From contig JAJVII010000012.1 of the NCBI GenBank assembly GCA_022072085.1, positions 91,339-155,338 on the forward strand: DNA of 64,000 nucleotides. The letters are read 5' to 3'. The position numbers and the translations under genes were made by a program. Below, in pieces: positions 52,856 through 60,951 of the stretch. Positions within the stretch are counted from its first letter, which is position 1; each line of letters starts with the position of its first letter. The stretch comes from Phycisphaerae bacterium (GTDB lineage: Bacteria; Planctomycetota; Phycisphaerae; JAJVII01). The notes below the pieces were generated by a model, which saw only the letters and a program-made list of their open reading frames with translations, ran no database searches and had not been told where the DNA came from.

Positions 52856-54003
52856 GACTCACTCCCGATCCACGTCCTGTCGAAGTGCCGGGCTCCCGCG
52901 TCCGCGTCGTATTCGGGGCGGGAATGCTGGCCCGGCTCGGCCAACTGGCCGACGGCCTGCTTCCCCGCGTCGCCGGCGACCCGGAACGTCGCGTACTGCT
53001 CGTGACCGACCCGGGGCTGCGGGACAGCGGCCATGTCGGCCGCGCCCTGGCGGCTCTCGCCGGTGCGGGCCTGGCGGCGGAGGTCTTTGACGGGGTTCAC
53101 GAGAACCCGACCGGCGACGACGTCTCTGCCGGCGCCGAGTTCGCCCGCAGCCGCAGACCGGGCCTGATCGTGGGGCTCGGCGGCGGCAGCGCGATGGACG
53201 CCGCCAAGGGGGTCAATCTCCTGCTGACCAACGGCGGCACGATGAGCGACTACGAAGGCTACGGGAAGGCCCGCCGGCCGATGTTGCCTCTTATCGCGGT
53301 TCCCACCTCGGCCGGCACGGGCAGCGAGGCCCAGAGCTATGCCCTGATTTCCGATCCGGCGACGCATCGCAAGATGGCGTGCGGCGACCCCAAGGCGCAG
53401 CCGCGAGTTGCCCTGCTGGATCCGGACCTGACGGCGACCGCACCGCCGCACGTCGCCGCCGCCGCCGGGATCGACGCCATCGCCCATGCCGCCGAGTCGT
53501 CGGCGACGACGCGCCGAACGGATGTTTCACGCCGCCTGTCGCGTTGGGCATGGGAACTGCTCGCCCCCGCGTTCCCACGCAGCATGGGCCCCTCGGCCGC
53601 CGACCAGGCGAGGGCCGACATGCTGCTGGGGGCCCACCTGGCCGGGGCGGCCATCGAGAACTCCATGCTCGGCGCGGCCCACGCGCTGGCCAATCCGCTG
53701 ACGGCGCGTTTCGGCGTCACCCACGGCCAGGCCGTGGGACTGATGCTGCCGCACGTGGTCCGCTTCAATGCCTTGGAGGAGAACCCCTACTCAGACCTGG
53801 AAGCGGAGGGCGGAGCGCTGGCGGATCGCCTGGACGAATTCCTGGCGCAGGCCGGACTCGCCGGGCGGCTGCGGGACCTGGCGGTCGATCGCGCGGTGCT
53901 GGCGGATCTGGCTGAAATGGCCGCCGGCCAGTGGACGGCGAGATTCAACCCCCGCCCGGTCGGAAAGGCCGAACTGGAAGCCCTTTACCGCTCGGCCTGG
54001 TAA
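52852..54003 (+). CDS. iron-containing alcohol dehydrogenase
   Basis: A 383-residue group III alcohol dehydrogenase overlapping the previous stop (ATGA). The NAD site is VGLGGGSAMDAAKG, and the substrate loop is PTSAGTGSEAQSYALISD. Predicted metal ligands are Asp208, His212, His277 and His291; their spacing (4 and 14) is exactly that of FucO-type enzymes. It is probably an aldehyde reductase for the product of the preceding aldehyde dehydrogenase-like enzyme. Confidence 0.9.
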   Translation: MRLTPDPRPVEVPGSRVRVVFGAGMLARLGQLADGLLPRVAGDPERRVLLVTDPGLRDSGHVGRALAALAGAGLAAEVFDGVHENPTGDDVSAGAEFARSRRPGLIVGLGGGSAMDAAKGVNLLLTNGGTMSDYEGYGKARRPMLPLIAVPTSAGTGSEAQSYALISDPATHRKMACGDPKAQPRVALLDPDLTATAPPHVAAAAGIDAIAHAAESSATTRRTDVSRRLSRWAWELLAPAFPRSMGPSAADQARADMLLGAHLAGAAIENSMLGAAHALANPLTARFGVTHGQAVGLMLPHVVRFNALEENPYSDLEAEGGALADRLDEFLAQAGLAGRLRDLAVDRAVLADLAEMAAGQWTARFNPRPVGKAELEALYRSAW

Positions 54004-54150
54004 CGGTCCGGTCCGGTGGAAATGGCCCGGCGGGAGGCGTAGACTTGGTGGCATTGAGCTTCCCCCAGGTCGCCACACCTTGCACCACCTCAATGTTCGT
54101 CTGAGCGCATTTCCGCCGGGGATCGCAACGCTGAAGGGATTCTCGATACG

Positions 54151-55467
54151 ATGGTCACCGAGGCGACTCACGATACGACCGAGCTTGGCAATTACTTCAT
54201 CGCCAACTACCCCCCCTTCTCGGCGTGGTCGCCGCAGCACGTCGCGGATGCCCGGGCCGCGCTGGACCGCCCGCCTCGGCCGGGCACGCCCCTGGGCCTC
54301 TACCTTCACATCCCCTTCTGCCGCAAGAGGTGCACCTTCTGCTATTTTCGCGTCTACACCGACAAGAACGCCGCGGACGTGGAGACCTACCTGAAGGCGA
54401 TCGGGCGGGAGGTGGAGTTGTATGCCGGCCGCGCGGGCATCGGCGGGCGGCACTTCGAGTTCGTCTACTTCGGCGGCGGCACGCCGTCGTTCCTTTCCAA
54501 CGAGCAACTGCTGCGGCTGGTCGACCGGATCGGGCAGCACTGGTCCTGGGACCGGGCCCGGGAGGTGACGTTCGAGTGCGAGCCGGGCACGTTGAAGCAG
54601 TCCAAGCTGGAGACGATCAAGCGCATCGGCGTGACTCGCCTGAGCCTGGGCGTGGAGCACTTCGACGACGAGGTGCTGGCGGCCAACGGGCGGGCACACC
54701 GGTCGGCGGAGATCTTCCGCGCCTATCAGTGGGCCCGCGAGGCCCGCTTCGACCAGATCAATATCGACCTTATCGCCGGCATGGTCGGCGAGAACGACGA
54801 TCGCTGGCGGCGAACGGTGGCCAAGGCGATCGAGCTGGCTCCCGACAGCGTGACGATCTATCAACTGGAGCTGCCCTACAACACGGAGATTTCGCGCGCG
54901 TCAAAGCTGAGCGGGGATGCCCCGCCGGTCGCCGACTGGCCCACCAAGCGCAACTGGGTGGACTACGCCTTCGGGCAGTTCGAGTCGGTCGGCTATGCCA
55001 TCTCGTCGGCCTACACGCTGGTCCGGCCCGGCCCGCACGCAGGCTTCGTCTATCGCGACAGCAACTGGCACGGGGCGGACATGATCGGCGCCGGCGTGGC
55101 CAGCTTCTCACATTTCCAGGGCGTGCACTACCAGAACCTCGACCGCTGGGAGAATTACGTGCAGTCCCTGCTCGATGACGGCCGACTTCCCATCGCCCGG
55201 GCCCTGCCCATCAGCGACGAGCAGCGGATGATTCGCGAGCTGATCCTCCAGCTCAAGCTCGGACGACTCGAGGACAGCTATTTCCAGGACAAGTTCGGCG
55301 TGAACATCCGCGAACGGTTCGCGGAGCCATTTGAATCGCTGGCCGACGAAGGGCTGGCCGACCTGGACGGTCCCGGCATCCGCCTGACGCGGGGGGGACT
55401 GCTGCGGGCGGACGGGCTGCTGCCGCGATTCTTCGAGCCGCGTTACAGGAACATCCGCTACACGTGA
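54151..55467 (+). CDS. HemN/HemW-like radical SAM enzyme
   Basis: A 438-residue radical SAM protein. The cluster cysteines are C57-x3-C61-x2-C64 in FCRKRCTFCYF, as in HemN-type enzymes, with FVYFGGGTPSFLS (SAM-binding GGGTP) and TFECEPGTL and RLSLGVEHFDDEVL. There is a C-terminal HemN-like domain (LILQLKLGRLEDSYF). Members include heme-chaperone HemW and class C methylases or cyclopropanases of natural-product clusters. The operon context favours the latter, but this is inference. The gap 54004-54150 shows no other gene. Confidence 0.8.
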   Translation: MVTEATHDTTELGNYFIANYPPFSAWSPQHVADARAALDRPPRPGTPLGLYLHIPFCRKRCTFCYFRVYTDKNAADVETYLKAIGREVELYAGRAGIGGRHFEFVYFGGGTPSFLSNEQLLRLVDRIGQHWSWDRAREVTFECEPGTLKQSKLETIKRIGVTRLSLGVEHFDDEVLAANGRAHRSAEIFRAYQWAREARFDQINIDLIAGMVGENDDRWRRTVAKAIELAPDSVTIYQLELPYNTEISRASKLSGDAPPVADWPTKRNWVDYAFGQFESVGYAISSAYTLVRPGPHAGFVYRDSNWHGADMIGAGVASFSHFQGVHYQNLDRWENYVQSLLDDGRLPIARALPISDEQRMIRELILQLKLGRLEDSYFQDKFGVNIRERFAEPFESLADEGLADLDGPGIRLTRGGLLRADGLLPRFFEPRYRNIRYT

Positions 55468-56048
55468 GCATCATCGGGCACAAGAAGCTGCGGGACTATG
55501 CGAGCGTCCATGACGCCCTGTCGGACCTCTGCGCGGGCTTTCTGGAGCAGGGCCGGGGGCCGCACTGCCGCGAGGTCGGGGCCGACCAGATGCCCCCGTC
55601 GTTCCGCTGGCTGCTGGATCACAACGAGCACATGACCCTGCGCCTGGCGGCCTATCACGGGCAGCCGCTGCAACTGAAAGTGCTCCAACAGCGGCTGGAT
55701 GGCGAACTCTACTCGCGCAAGATACTGCTCACCGCCTCCGGCGGCCGGCAGAACGTCGAATTCGGCGTGATGCGGATGGACCTGGCCTGCGTCAGCGCCG
55801 CGATCCGGGCGGAGGTGCTGAACCAGTCGGCGCCGCTGGGCGAAATCCTCGTCCGCCACGAAGTGCTCCGGCGGATCGAGCCGCGGTGGTTCCTCAGGTT
55901 CCCGGGGTACTGTTGCCAGCTCGAGCATTTCGGCCAGAGCCTCGAACACGAGGCCTATGGCCGTGTCGGGACCATCTACTGCGACGAGGAGCCGGCGATC
56001 GAACTGCTGGAAATCGTGACCGACGTGCGGGAGGCGGCTGCGCCATGA
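55464..56048 (+). CDS. chorismate lyase-like protein (UbiC/UTRA fold)
   Basis: A 194-residue protein starting at GTG 55464, overlapping the radical SAM stop (GTGA). Alignment by eye with UbiC keeps three landmarks: YSRKILL with Arg85 (UbiC R76), APLGEIL at 123-129 (UbiC TPLGRYL) and AIELLEIV with Glu183 (UbiC E155), with a GRVG before the last strand. Chorismate lyases release pyruvate and give 4-hydroxybenzoate; relatives give other hydroxybenzoates. This would supply the aromatic acid for the ligase and thioesterase genes here. Confidence 0.7.
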   Translation: MSIIGHKKLRDYASVHDALSDLCAGFLEQGRGPHCREVGADQMPPSFRWLLDHNEHMTLRLAAYHGQPLQLKVLQQRLDGELYSRKILLTASGGRQNVEFGVMRMDLACVSAAIRAEVLNQSAPLGEILVRHEVLRRIEPRWFLRFPGYCCQLEHFGQSLEHEAYGRVGTIYCDEEPAIELLEIVTDVREAAAP

Positions 56049-57316
56049 GCGAGCGGTACGACGTGGTGGTCATCGGCGGCGGCCCGGGCGGGGCAACGGC
56101 CGCAACGCTGCTCGCCGACGCGGGGCGGCGGGTGCTCGTGCTGGAGAAGGGCGGGTTTCCCCGTTTCCACATCGGCGAATCGCTCATGCCCGAAACCTAC
56201 CACGTCTTCAAGCGGCTGGGGATGCTGCCCAAGCTGGCGGCCACCGACTTCCCCCGCAAGGAGAGCGTGCAGTTCGTCTCCGCCAGCGGCAGGGAGAGCC
56301 AGCCCTTCTACTTCCACGATCGTGACCCCAACGAGTGGTCCATCACCTGGCAGGTTCCCAGGGACAGGTTCGACCAGATGCTGCTGAGTAATGCCGCCGA
56401 GCATGGCGCCACGGTTCGCCAGGGCGTACGCGTCTGCGAGGTGCTGTTCCAGGGCGACCAGGCCGTCGGCGTCCGCGTCCAGGAGGACGATCGCACCCGC
56501 GACATCGCCGCCACGGTCGTTGTCGACGCCACCGGGCTCAACGCCCTGCTGGGGCGACAACTGGGCCTCCGCCAGCTCAACACACGCCTCCGCAAGGCCT
56601 GCATCTTCGCACACTACCGGGGCGGACACCGCGACAGCGGACGAGACGAGGGCGCGACCCTGATCCTCTCGCTGCCCGACCGGGCCGGCTGGTTCTGGTA
56701 TATCCCCCTGCCCGAGGACACGGTCAGCGTCGGCGTGGTGGCCGACCCCGCCTACCTGGTCAACGGCCGGGGCGACGACCCGGCCGCGACTCTGGACGAG
56801 GAGATCAGCCGCTGTCCCGGCGTCGCCCGCCGCCTGGCCCAGGCCGCCCGCAAGCAGAAGGTGTGGGTCACCGCCGACTACTCCTTCAGTTCCCGCCGGA
56901 CCGCCGGCAACGGCTGGGTGCTGGCCGGCGATGCCTTCGGATTCCTCGACCCCATCTATTCCTCGGGCGTCCTGCTGGCGCTGGTCAGCGGGCGGATGGC
57001 CGCCGACGCCATCGACGAGGGCCTCGGCCGCGGCGACGTCTCGGCCGGCCAGCTCGGAAAGTATCACGGCGAACTGGCCGCCGGCATCGACCGGATGCGC
57101 AAGCTGGTCTACGCCTTCTACGATCCGCAACTGAGTTTCGGCAAGTTCCTCATGGCGCACCCGCACATGAAGGACCACTTGACCCGGCTGTTGATCGGCG
57201 ACCTGTTCAGTCCCGACGTGGACGAAATCTTTCCGCCGCTGGCGGAGATGTGCCCGTCGCTGGCGGCGATCGAGACGGCGCCCGCGGACGCATCCGCCGG
57301 CGTAGGAAGGCCCTGA
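56045..57316 (+). CDS. FAD-dependent oxidoreductase of the flavin halogenase superfamily
   Basis: A 423-residue flavoprotein. FAD-binding GGGPGG is at 11-16, then FPRFHIGESLMP, and a second FAD motif is VLAGDAFGFLDPIYSSGV at 292-309. The WxWxIP signature of flavin-dependent halogenases is present as W216-F-W218-Y-I220-P221. Many non-halogenating relatives also carry it, so halogenation is possible, not proven. It overlaps the chorismate-lyase-like gene by 4 bp; a phenol-type substrate would be consistent. Confidence 0.75.
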   Translation: MSERYDVVVIGGGPGGATAATLLADAGRRVLVLEKGGFPRFHIGESLMPETYHVFKRLGMLPKLAATDFPRKESVQFVSASGRESQPFYFHDRDPNEWSITWQVPRDRFDQMLLSNAAEHGATVRQGVRVCEVLFQGDQAVGVRVQEDDRTRDIAATVVVDATGLNALLGRQLGLRQLNTRLRKACIFAHYRGGHRDSGRDEGATLILSLPDRAGWFWYIPLPEDTVSVGVVADPAYLVNGRGDDPAATLDEEISRCPGVARRLAQAARKQKVWVTADYSFSSRRTAGNGWVLAGDAFGFLDPIYSSGVLLALVSGRMAADAIDEGLGRGDVSAGQLGKYHGELAAGIDRMRKLVYAFYDPQLSFGKFLMAHPHMKDHLTRLLIGDLFSPDVDEIFPPLAEMCPSLAAIETAPADASAGVGRP

Positions 57317-57375
57317 GTCCGGTCTGGAGATCCCCTCTGCCCTAGCTCTCGAGGATCGGGAGAGTTGAATCGGCC

Positions 57376-57621
57376 ATGCGGACGCTGATCATCATTGCGA
57401 TTGCCCTGCTGGTCGTCCTGCACCAGGACTTCTGGTGGTGGGACCGCGCCCAGCCGCTCCTGTGGGGCGTGTTGCCGATCGGCCTGGCATGGCATGCGGG
57501 CCTGTCGCTGGCCGCCGCCGCCCTCTGGCTGGCGGCGGTCAAGTGGTGCTGGCCCGCCCACCTGGAGGTCGAGGACGATCCCGCCGCTCCGCCCCCCACG
57601 CCGCGGGAGGACGCCCCGTGA
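57376..57621 (+). CDS. DUF3311 small membrane protein, symporter partner
   Basis: An 81-residue protein with two hydrophobic segments (TLIIIAIALLVVL and LAAAALWLAAV) and the DUF3311 motif LHQDFWWWDRAQPLLWGVLP followed by IGLAWHAGLSL. These small proteins are encoded just before sodium:solute symporters, and here the symporter start overlaps its stop. It is probably a subunit or assembly partner of the transporter. A 59-bp gap separates it from the flavoprotein gene. Confidence 0.85.
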   Translation: MRTLIIIAIALLVVLHQDFWWWDRAQPLLWGVLPIGLAWHAGLSLAAAALWLAAVKWCWPAHLEVEDDPAAPPPTPREDAP

Positions 57622-59225
57622 CCGCATTCGTGGTGATCCTGGCCTATCTGGCCCTGCTGCTGGCCCTGGGGCTGGTCAGCAACCGCTTCTTCCGCGGGAC
57701 GGCCACGGACTACTTCCTCGCCAGCCGCGGCATCGGCCCGTTCCTGCTGGTCATGTCGCTGTTCGGCACGACGATGACCGCCTTCGCGCTGGTCGGCAGC
57801 ACGGGCGAATCGTGGAAGGAGGGCATCGGCGTCTACGGCATGCTGGCCTCCAGTTCGGGCATCGTCCACTCGGCCTGCTTCTTCCTGGTCGGCATCAAGC
57901 TGTGGTCGTGGGGCAAGCGGTACGGCTATGTCACCCAGATCCAGTTCTTCCGCGACCGCTTCCAGAGCCCCATGCTGGGCCTGCTGCTGTTCCCGATCCT
58001 GGTCGGCCTGGTCATCCCCTACCTGCTGATCGGCGTGATCGGGGCCGGGATCACCATCGAGAAGGCGACCGTCGGCGCGATGCCGGGGCTGTTCCCCGGC
58101 ACTCACGGGGCCATTCCCTTCTGGTTCGGCGCGGCGCTGACCTGCCTGATCGTGCTGACTTACGTCTTCTTCGGCGGCGTCCGCGGGACGGCCTGGGCCA
58201 ACGCCTTCCAGACCATCGTCTTCGTCGGCCTGGGCGTGGTGACCTTCCTGATCATCACCGGCAAGCTCGGCGGCGCCCAGGCGGCGACCGCCGCGGTCAT
58301 GCAGGCCCACCCCGAGAAGCTGACCCGGGCCGGCCTGAGCAAGCTCCACTTCACCACCTACCTGCTGATCCCCCTGAGCGTGGCGATGTTCCCTCACCTC
58401 TTTCAGCATTGGCTGACGGCGCGATCGGCCAGGACATTCCGCCTCTCCGTGGTCGCCCACCCGCTGCTCATCCTCCTGGTCTGGGCGCCCTGCGTGCTGA
58501 TCGGCGTCTGGGCCACGGCCGCCATGATCCACGGCAAGCCCGTCGTTCCCCCGGGGGCCAACGAGAATGCCGTCCTGGGCCTGATGGTCAATCGGCTCAC
58601 CGGCGGCACCTATGGCGGGCAACTGCTGGGAGGCCTGCTGACGGCCGGCATCCTGGCCGCCATCATGAGCAGCCTGGACAGCCAGTTCCTCTGCATCGGC
58701 TCGATCTTCACCCACGACGTCGTCGGTCATTACCTCGGCCACGAGCGCCTCTCCGAGCGGGCCCGCGTCGTGATCGGCCGCGGATTCGTCATCCTCGTGG
58801 TGCTGGTCACCTACCTGCTGGCGCTGACGCGGCCCGGCGGCATCTTCACGCTGGGCGTCTGGACGTTCAGCGGCTTCGCGGGGCTGTTCCCGGTGGTGCT
58901 GGCGGCCTGCTACTGGAAGCGGGCGTCGGCCGCGGGAGTGATTGCATCGGTCCTGGTCACCGCGGGAACCTGGCTGTGGCTGTTCGCCCGCGCCGGGTGG
59001 GGCGCGGAGGGCCAGGCGATGTTCCTGGGCATGATGCCCGTGGCCACCATCGTGGCCGCTTCGAGCGCCGTGCTGGTGGGCGTCTCGCTGCTGACGCCGG
59101 CGCCGTCGGACCTGACGCTCTCGCGATTCTTCGGCCGCCCGCGGCCTGTGGCGGCGACGCCGACCCGGGCCGTGACCGCCGACGTGGCCGCCACCCCGGC
59201 CGAGAAGTGGGTCGGCAAGTTCTGA
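57618..59225 (+). CDS. sodium:solute symporter (SSS family)
   Basis: A 535-residue transporter from GTG 57618 (overlapping DUF3311) with about 13 membrane segments, starting FVVILAYLALLLALGLVSNR. The family core SLFGTTMTAFALVGSTGE and the segment AGILAAIMSSLDSQFLCIGS with the Na+ site Ser-Ser-x-Asp-Ser are present. The substrate is not predictable, but organic anions such as carboxylates are common. It may take up or export the acid handled by this operon. Confidence 0.9.
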   Translation: MTAFVVILAYLALLLALGLVSNRFFRGTATDYFLASRGIGPFLLVMSLFGTTMTAFALVGSTGESWKEGIGVYGMLASSSGIVHSACFFLVGIKLWSWGKRYGYVTQIQFFRDRFQSPMLGLLLFPILVGLVIPYLLIGVIGAGITIEKATVGAMPGLFPGTHGAIPFWFGAALTCLIVLTYVFFGGVRGTAWANAFQTIVFVGLGVVTFLIITGKLGGAQAATAAVMQAHPEKLTRAGLSKLHFTTYLLIPLSVAMFPHLFQHWLTARSARTFRLSVVAHPLLILLVWAPCVLIGVWATAAMIHGKPVVPPGANENAVLGLMVNRLTGGTYGGQLLGGLLTAGILAAIMSSLDSQFLCIGSIFTHDVVGHYLGHERLSERARVVIGRGFVILVVLVTYLLALTRPGGIFTLGVWTFSGFAGLFPVVLAACYWKRASAAGVIASVLVTAGTWLWLFARAGWGAEGQAMFLGMMPVATIVAASSAVLVGVSLLTPAPSDLTLSRFFGRPRPVAATPTRAVTADVAATPAEKWVGKF

Positions 59226-59238
59226 CCCGGAGCGCACC

Positions 59239-59652
59239 ATGAACCGCACATTCACCATGACCCGCCGCGTGGCGTTCAACGAGACCGACATGGCCGGCGT
59301 GATGCACTTCTCCAACTTCCTCCGTTGGCTTGAGGATGCGGAGCACGCCTTCTTCCGGAGCCTGGGGCTGAGCATCGAGAGCGAGAGCGACGGCCGGCGG
59401 ATCAGTTGGCCCCGGGTCAGCGTGAACTGCGACTTCTCCGGGTCGGCGCGCTTCCAGGATGAGCTGGAGATCCGGCTCGCGGTCGTCCGCGTGGGGCGCA
59501 AGTCGGTCAGCTTTCAGGGAGACTTCGTGCTGAACGGGCGCACCGTGGCCGTCGGGCGGTCCACCAGCGTCTGCTGCGTCGTGTTGCCCGACCGGTTCGA
59601 GTCGATTGAGATTCCCGCGGAAGTCCGCCGCAAACTGGAGGCTTCGACGTGA
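59239..59652 (+). CDS. 4HBT-family hotdog thioesterase
   Basis: A 137-residue acyl-CoA thioesterase. The signature FNETDMAGVMHFSNFLRWLE holds the catalytic Asp (D17 region) of the 4-hydroxybenzoyl-CoA thioesterase/YbgC group, followed by SVNCDFSGSARFQDELEI. It hydrolyses an acyl-CoA or acyl-carrier thioester, perhaps the one made by the PaaK-like ligase. It starts 13 bp after the symporter gene and overlaps the next gene by 4 bp. Confidence 0.85.
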   Translation: MNRTFTMTRRVAFNETDMAGVMHFSNFLRWLEDAEHAFFRSLGLSIESESDGRRISWPRVSVNCDFSGSARFQDELEIRLAVVRVGRKSVSFQGDFVLNGRTVAVGRSTSVCCVVLPDRFESIEIPAEVRRKLEAST

Positions 59653-60137
59653 CCCTGCCCAATCCGGAGAAACGAAAAATGCCCTATCTGCCGCTGCTCT
59701 TCGTCGCCATGGCCGTCCTGTTCTGGGGGGCCTACGTCCCGATGATCCACCACGGGCAGACCGGCTTCGCCCGGCCCAGCCCGCTGCACGCCTTCCTGTT
59801 CGTCGGGGTGGCCTACTTCCTGACCGCCGTCCTGGCGCCGATCGCCCTTCTCTGGCTGACCGACATCGAGGCCCCGGCGTGGGCGGCCCGGGGCATCGGC
59901 CTGTCCACGCTGGCCGGGGTCTGCGGGGCGGTCGGGGCGCTGGGCGTGATCCTGGCGCTCAAGACCGGCGGCAGGCCGACGTGGGTGGCCCCGATGGTCT
60001 TCGCGGGAGCCCCCATCGTGGCCTCGCTGGTGGCCATCGCCTGGGACCGCCCGGCCCGATCGCCCAGCGTCTGGTACTGGGTCGGCATCTTCGTCGCCGC
60101 CGGCGGCGCCGCCATGGTCCTTCGCTTCAAGCCCTAG
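59649..60137 (+). CDS. small DMT/EamA-like membrane protein
   Basis: A 162-residue protein from GTG 59649 with five hydrophobic segments (PLLFVAMAVLFWGAYVPMI, AFLFVGVAYFLTAVLAP, AGVCGAVGALGVILAL, APIVASLVAIAW, YWVGIFVAAGGAAMVLRF). It looks like one half of a drug/metabolite transporter (EamA-like) and might act as a dimer. Its TAG stop lies in a CTAG that is duplicated on the other side of an inserted element (60138-60339), so the original C-terminus may have been changed slightly. Confidence 0.7.
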   Translation: MTLPNPEKRKMPYLPLLFVAMAVLFWGAYVPMIHHGQTGFARPSPLHAFLFVGVAYFLTAVLAPIALLWLTDIEAPAWAARGIGLSTLAGVCGAVGALGVILALKTGGRPTWVAPMVFAGAPIVASLVAIAWDRPARSPSVWYWVGIFVAAGGAAMVLRFKP

Positions 60138-60339
60138 AGCGTGCCATAAACTCCGCGCGTCCGGCATCGGCCCCTGCGAGCCGCGAACGGGCGTTCGCGG
60201 ATTGGCTGCGACCGACACAACGGCCGCTGCGCAGTGCGATCTACCCGCCAGTTCCCGCCGGCGGCTCAAAGAAGCAGAAGTCGCGGCGCATGATCGCTGT
60301 CCATCGTCAACCGACGACCACGGAAGTTCATAACCCACT
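60138..60339. mobile_element. IS5-type MITE with CTAG target-site duplication
   Basis: A 202-bp non-coding insertion. The left end AGCGTGCCATAAACTCC and the right end (reverse complement AGTGGGTTATGAACTTCC) are imperfect inverted repeats. CTAG occurs on both sides (60134-60137 and 60340-60343), the 4-bp target duplication known for IS5-family elements. The ends match the IS5 remnant at 9557. It carries no intact frame; the element could be a MITE or a heavily deleted IS. Confidence 0.7.
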
Positions 60340-60363
60340 CTAGCCCGTGGCCGAAGCGTGCCC

Positions 60364-60860
60364 TCACTTGGCCGCATAGGGATCGCAGGGACGCTGCCTG
60401 ATCGAAGCGTTTCCGGGGGAGCCGGCCTGGTACGGCTTGGCCTTGAAGATGTCCACCTGTCCCTTGGGCCAGGCGGAGGCCTCGGCGACTGGAGCCTGAT
60501 CCTGAGCCGGGGCGCCGCGACCACGCCGCGCAGCGCCGCCAGGCTGGCCCGGCGCGCCTGGACAGGCTTGACCGTGACGGCTGACGGCCCGGTCCTTGCC
60601 GGTGACGACCAGGACGAGCGCCAACTCCTCGACCGGGACATCCACCTCGCCCAGCACCACGCGATCGCTGCGGACCACGCCGCCGTTGTGATAGCCGTCG
60701 AAGCCGCCGATCCGCCGGCCCGCGGCGCCGACATCGAAAGGGCCGTAGTCCGGGGCCTGGGTGAACCAGCCGGCCAGGCTGTATCGCCCGGCCCGGGGGA
60801 CCATCAGCTTCAGGTCCAGCCGCGAGCCGACCTTGGTCTCGGGCTTCTTGCCATGATCGC
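60364..60860 (-). pseudogene. relic of a DUF2961/planctomycete secreted protein, C-terminal domain
   Basis: In the minus frame, about residues translated from 60840 to 60589 show a carbohydrate-binding-like sequence: LKLMVPRAGRYSLAGWFTQA then PDYGPFDVGAAG and DRVVLGEVDVPVEELALVLV. The order, a 'P.aGrY.l...f..apDYG' module followed by a glycine-rich turn, is that of C-terminal domains of DUF2961-type proteins. The frame stays open to 60364 but becomes low-complexity and proline-rich, and there is no catalytic part or start. It lies just outside the MITE. Read as a degraded fragment. Confidence 0.5.
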
Positions 60861-60951
60861 AGCGCTCCGGACGATTTCTTTCGCGTGGGACGCAGCCTTG
60901 TGATATGCTCTTTCGCTGGTTGTGCCTTCCCAGGGCCGCGGACTTGCGAAA

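Noticed and set aside
57342..59501. 719-codon minus-strand open frame opposite the sodium symporter
   Set aside because: His/Gly/Gln-rich shadow of hydrophobic codons on the other strand.
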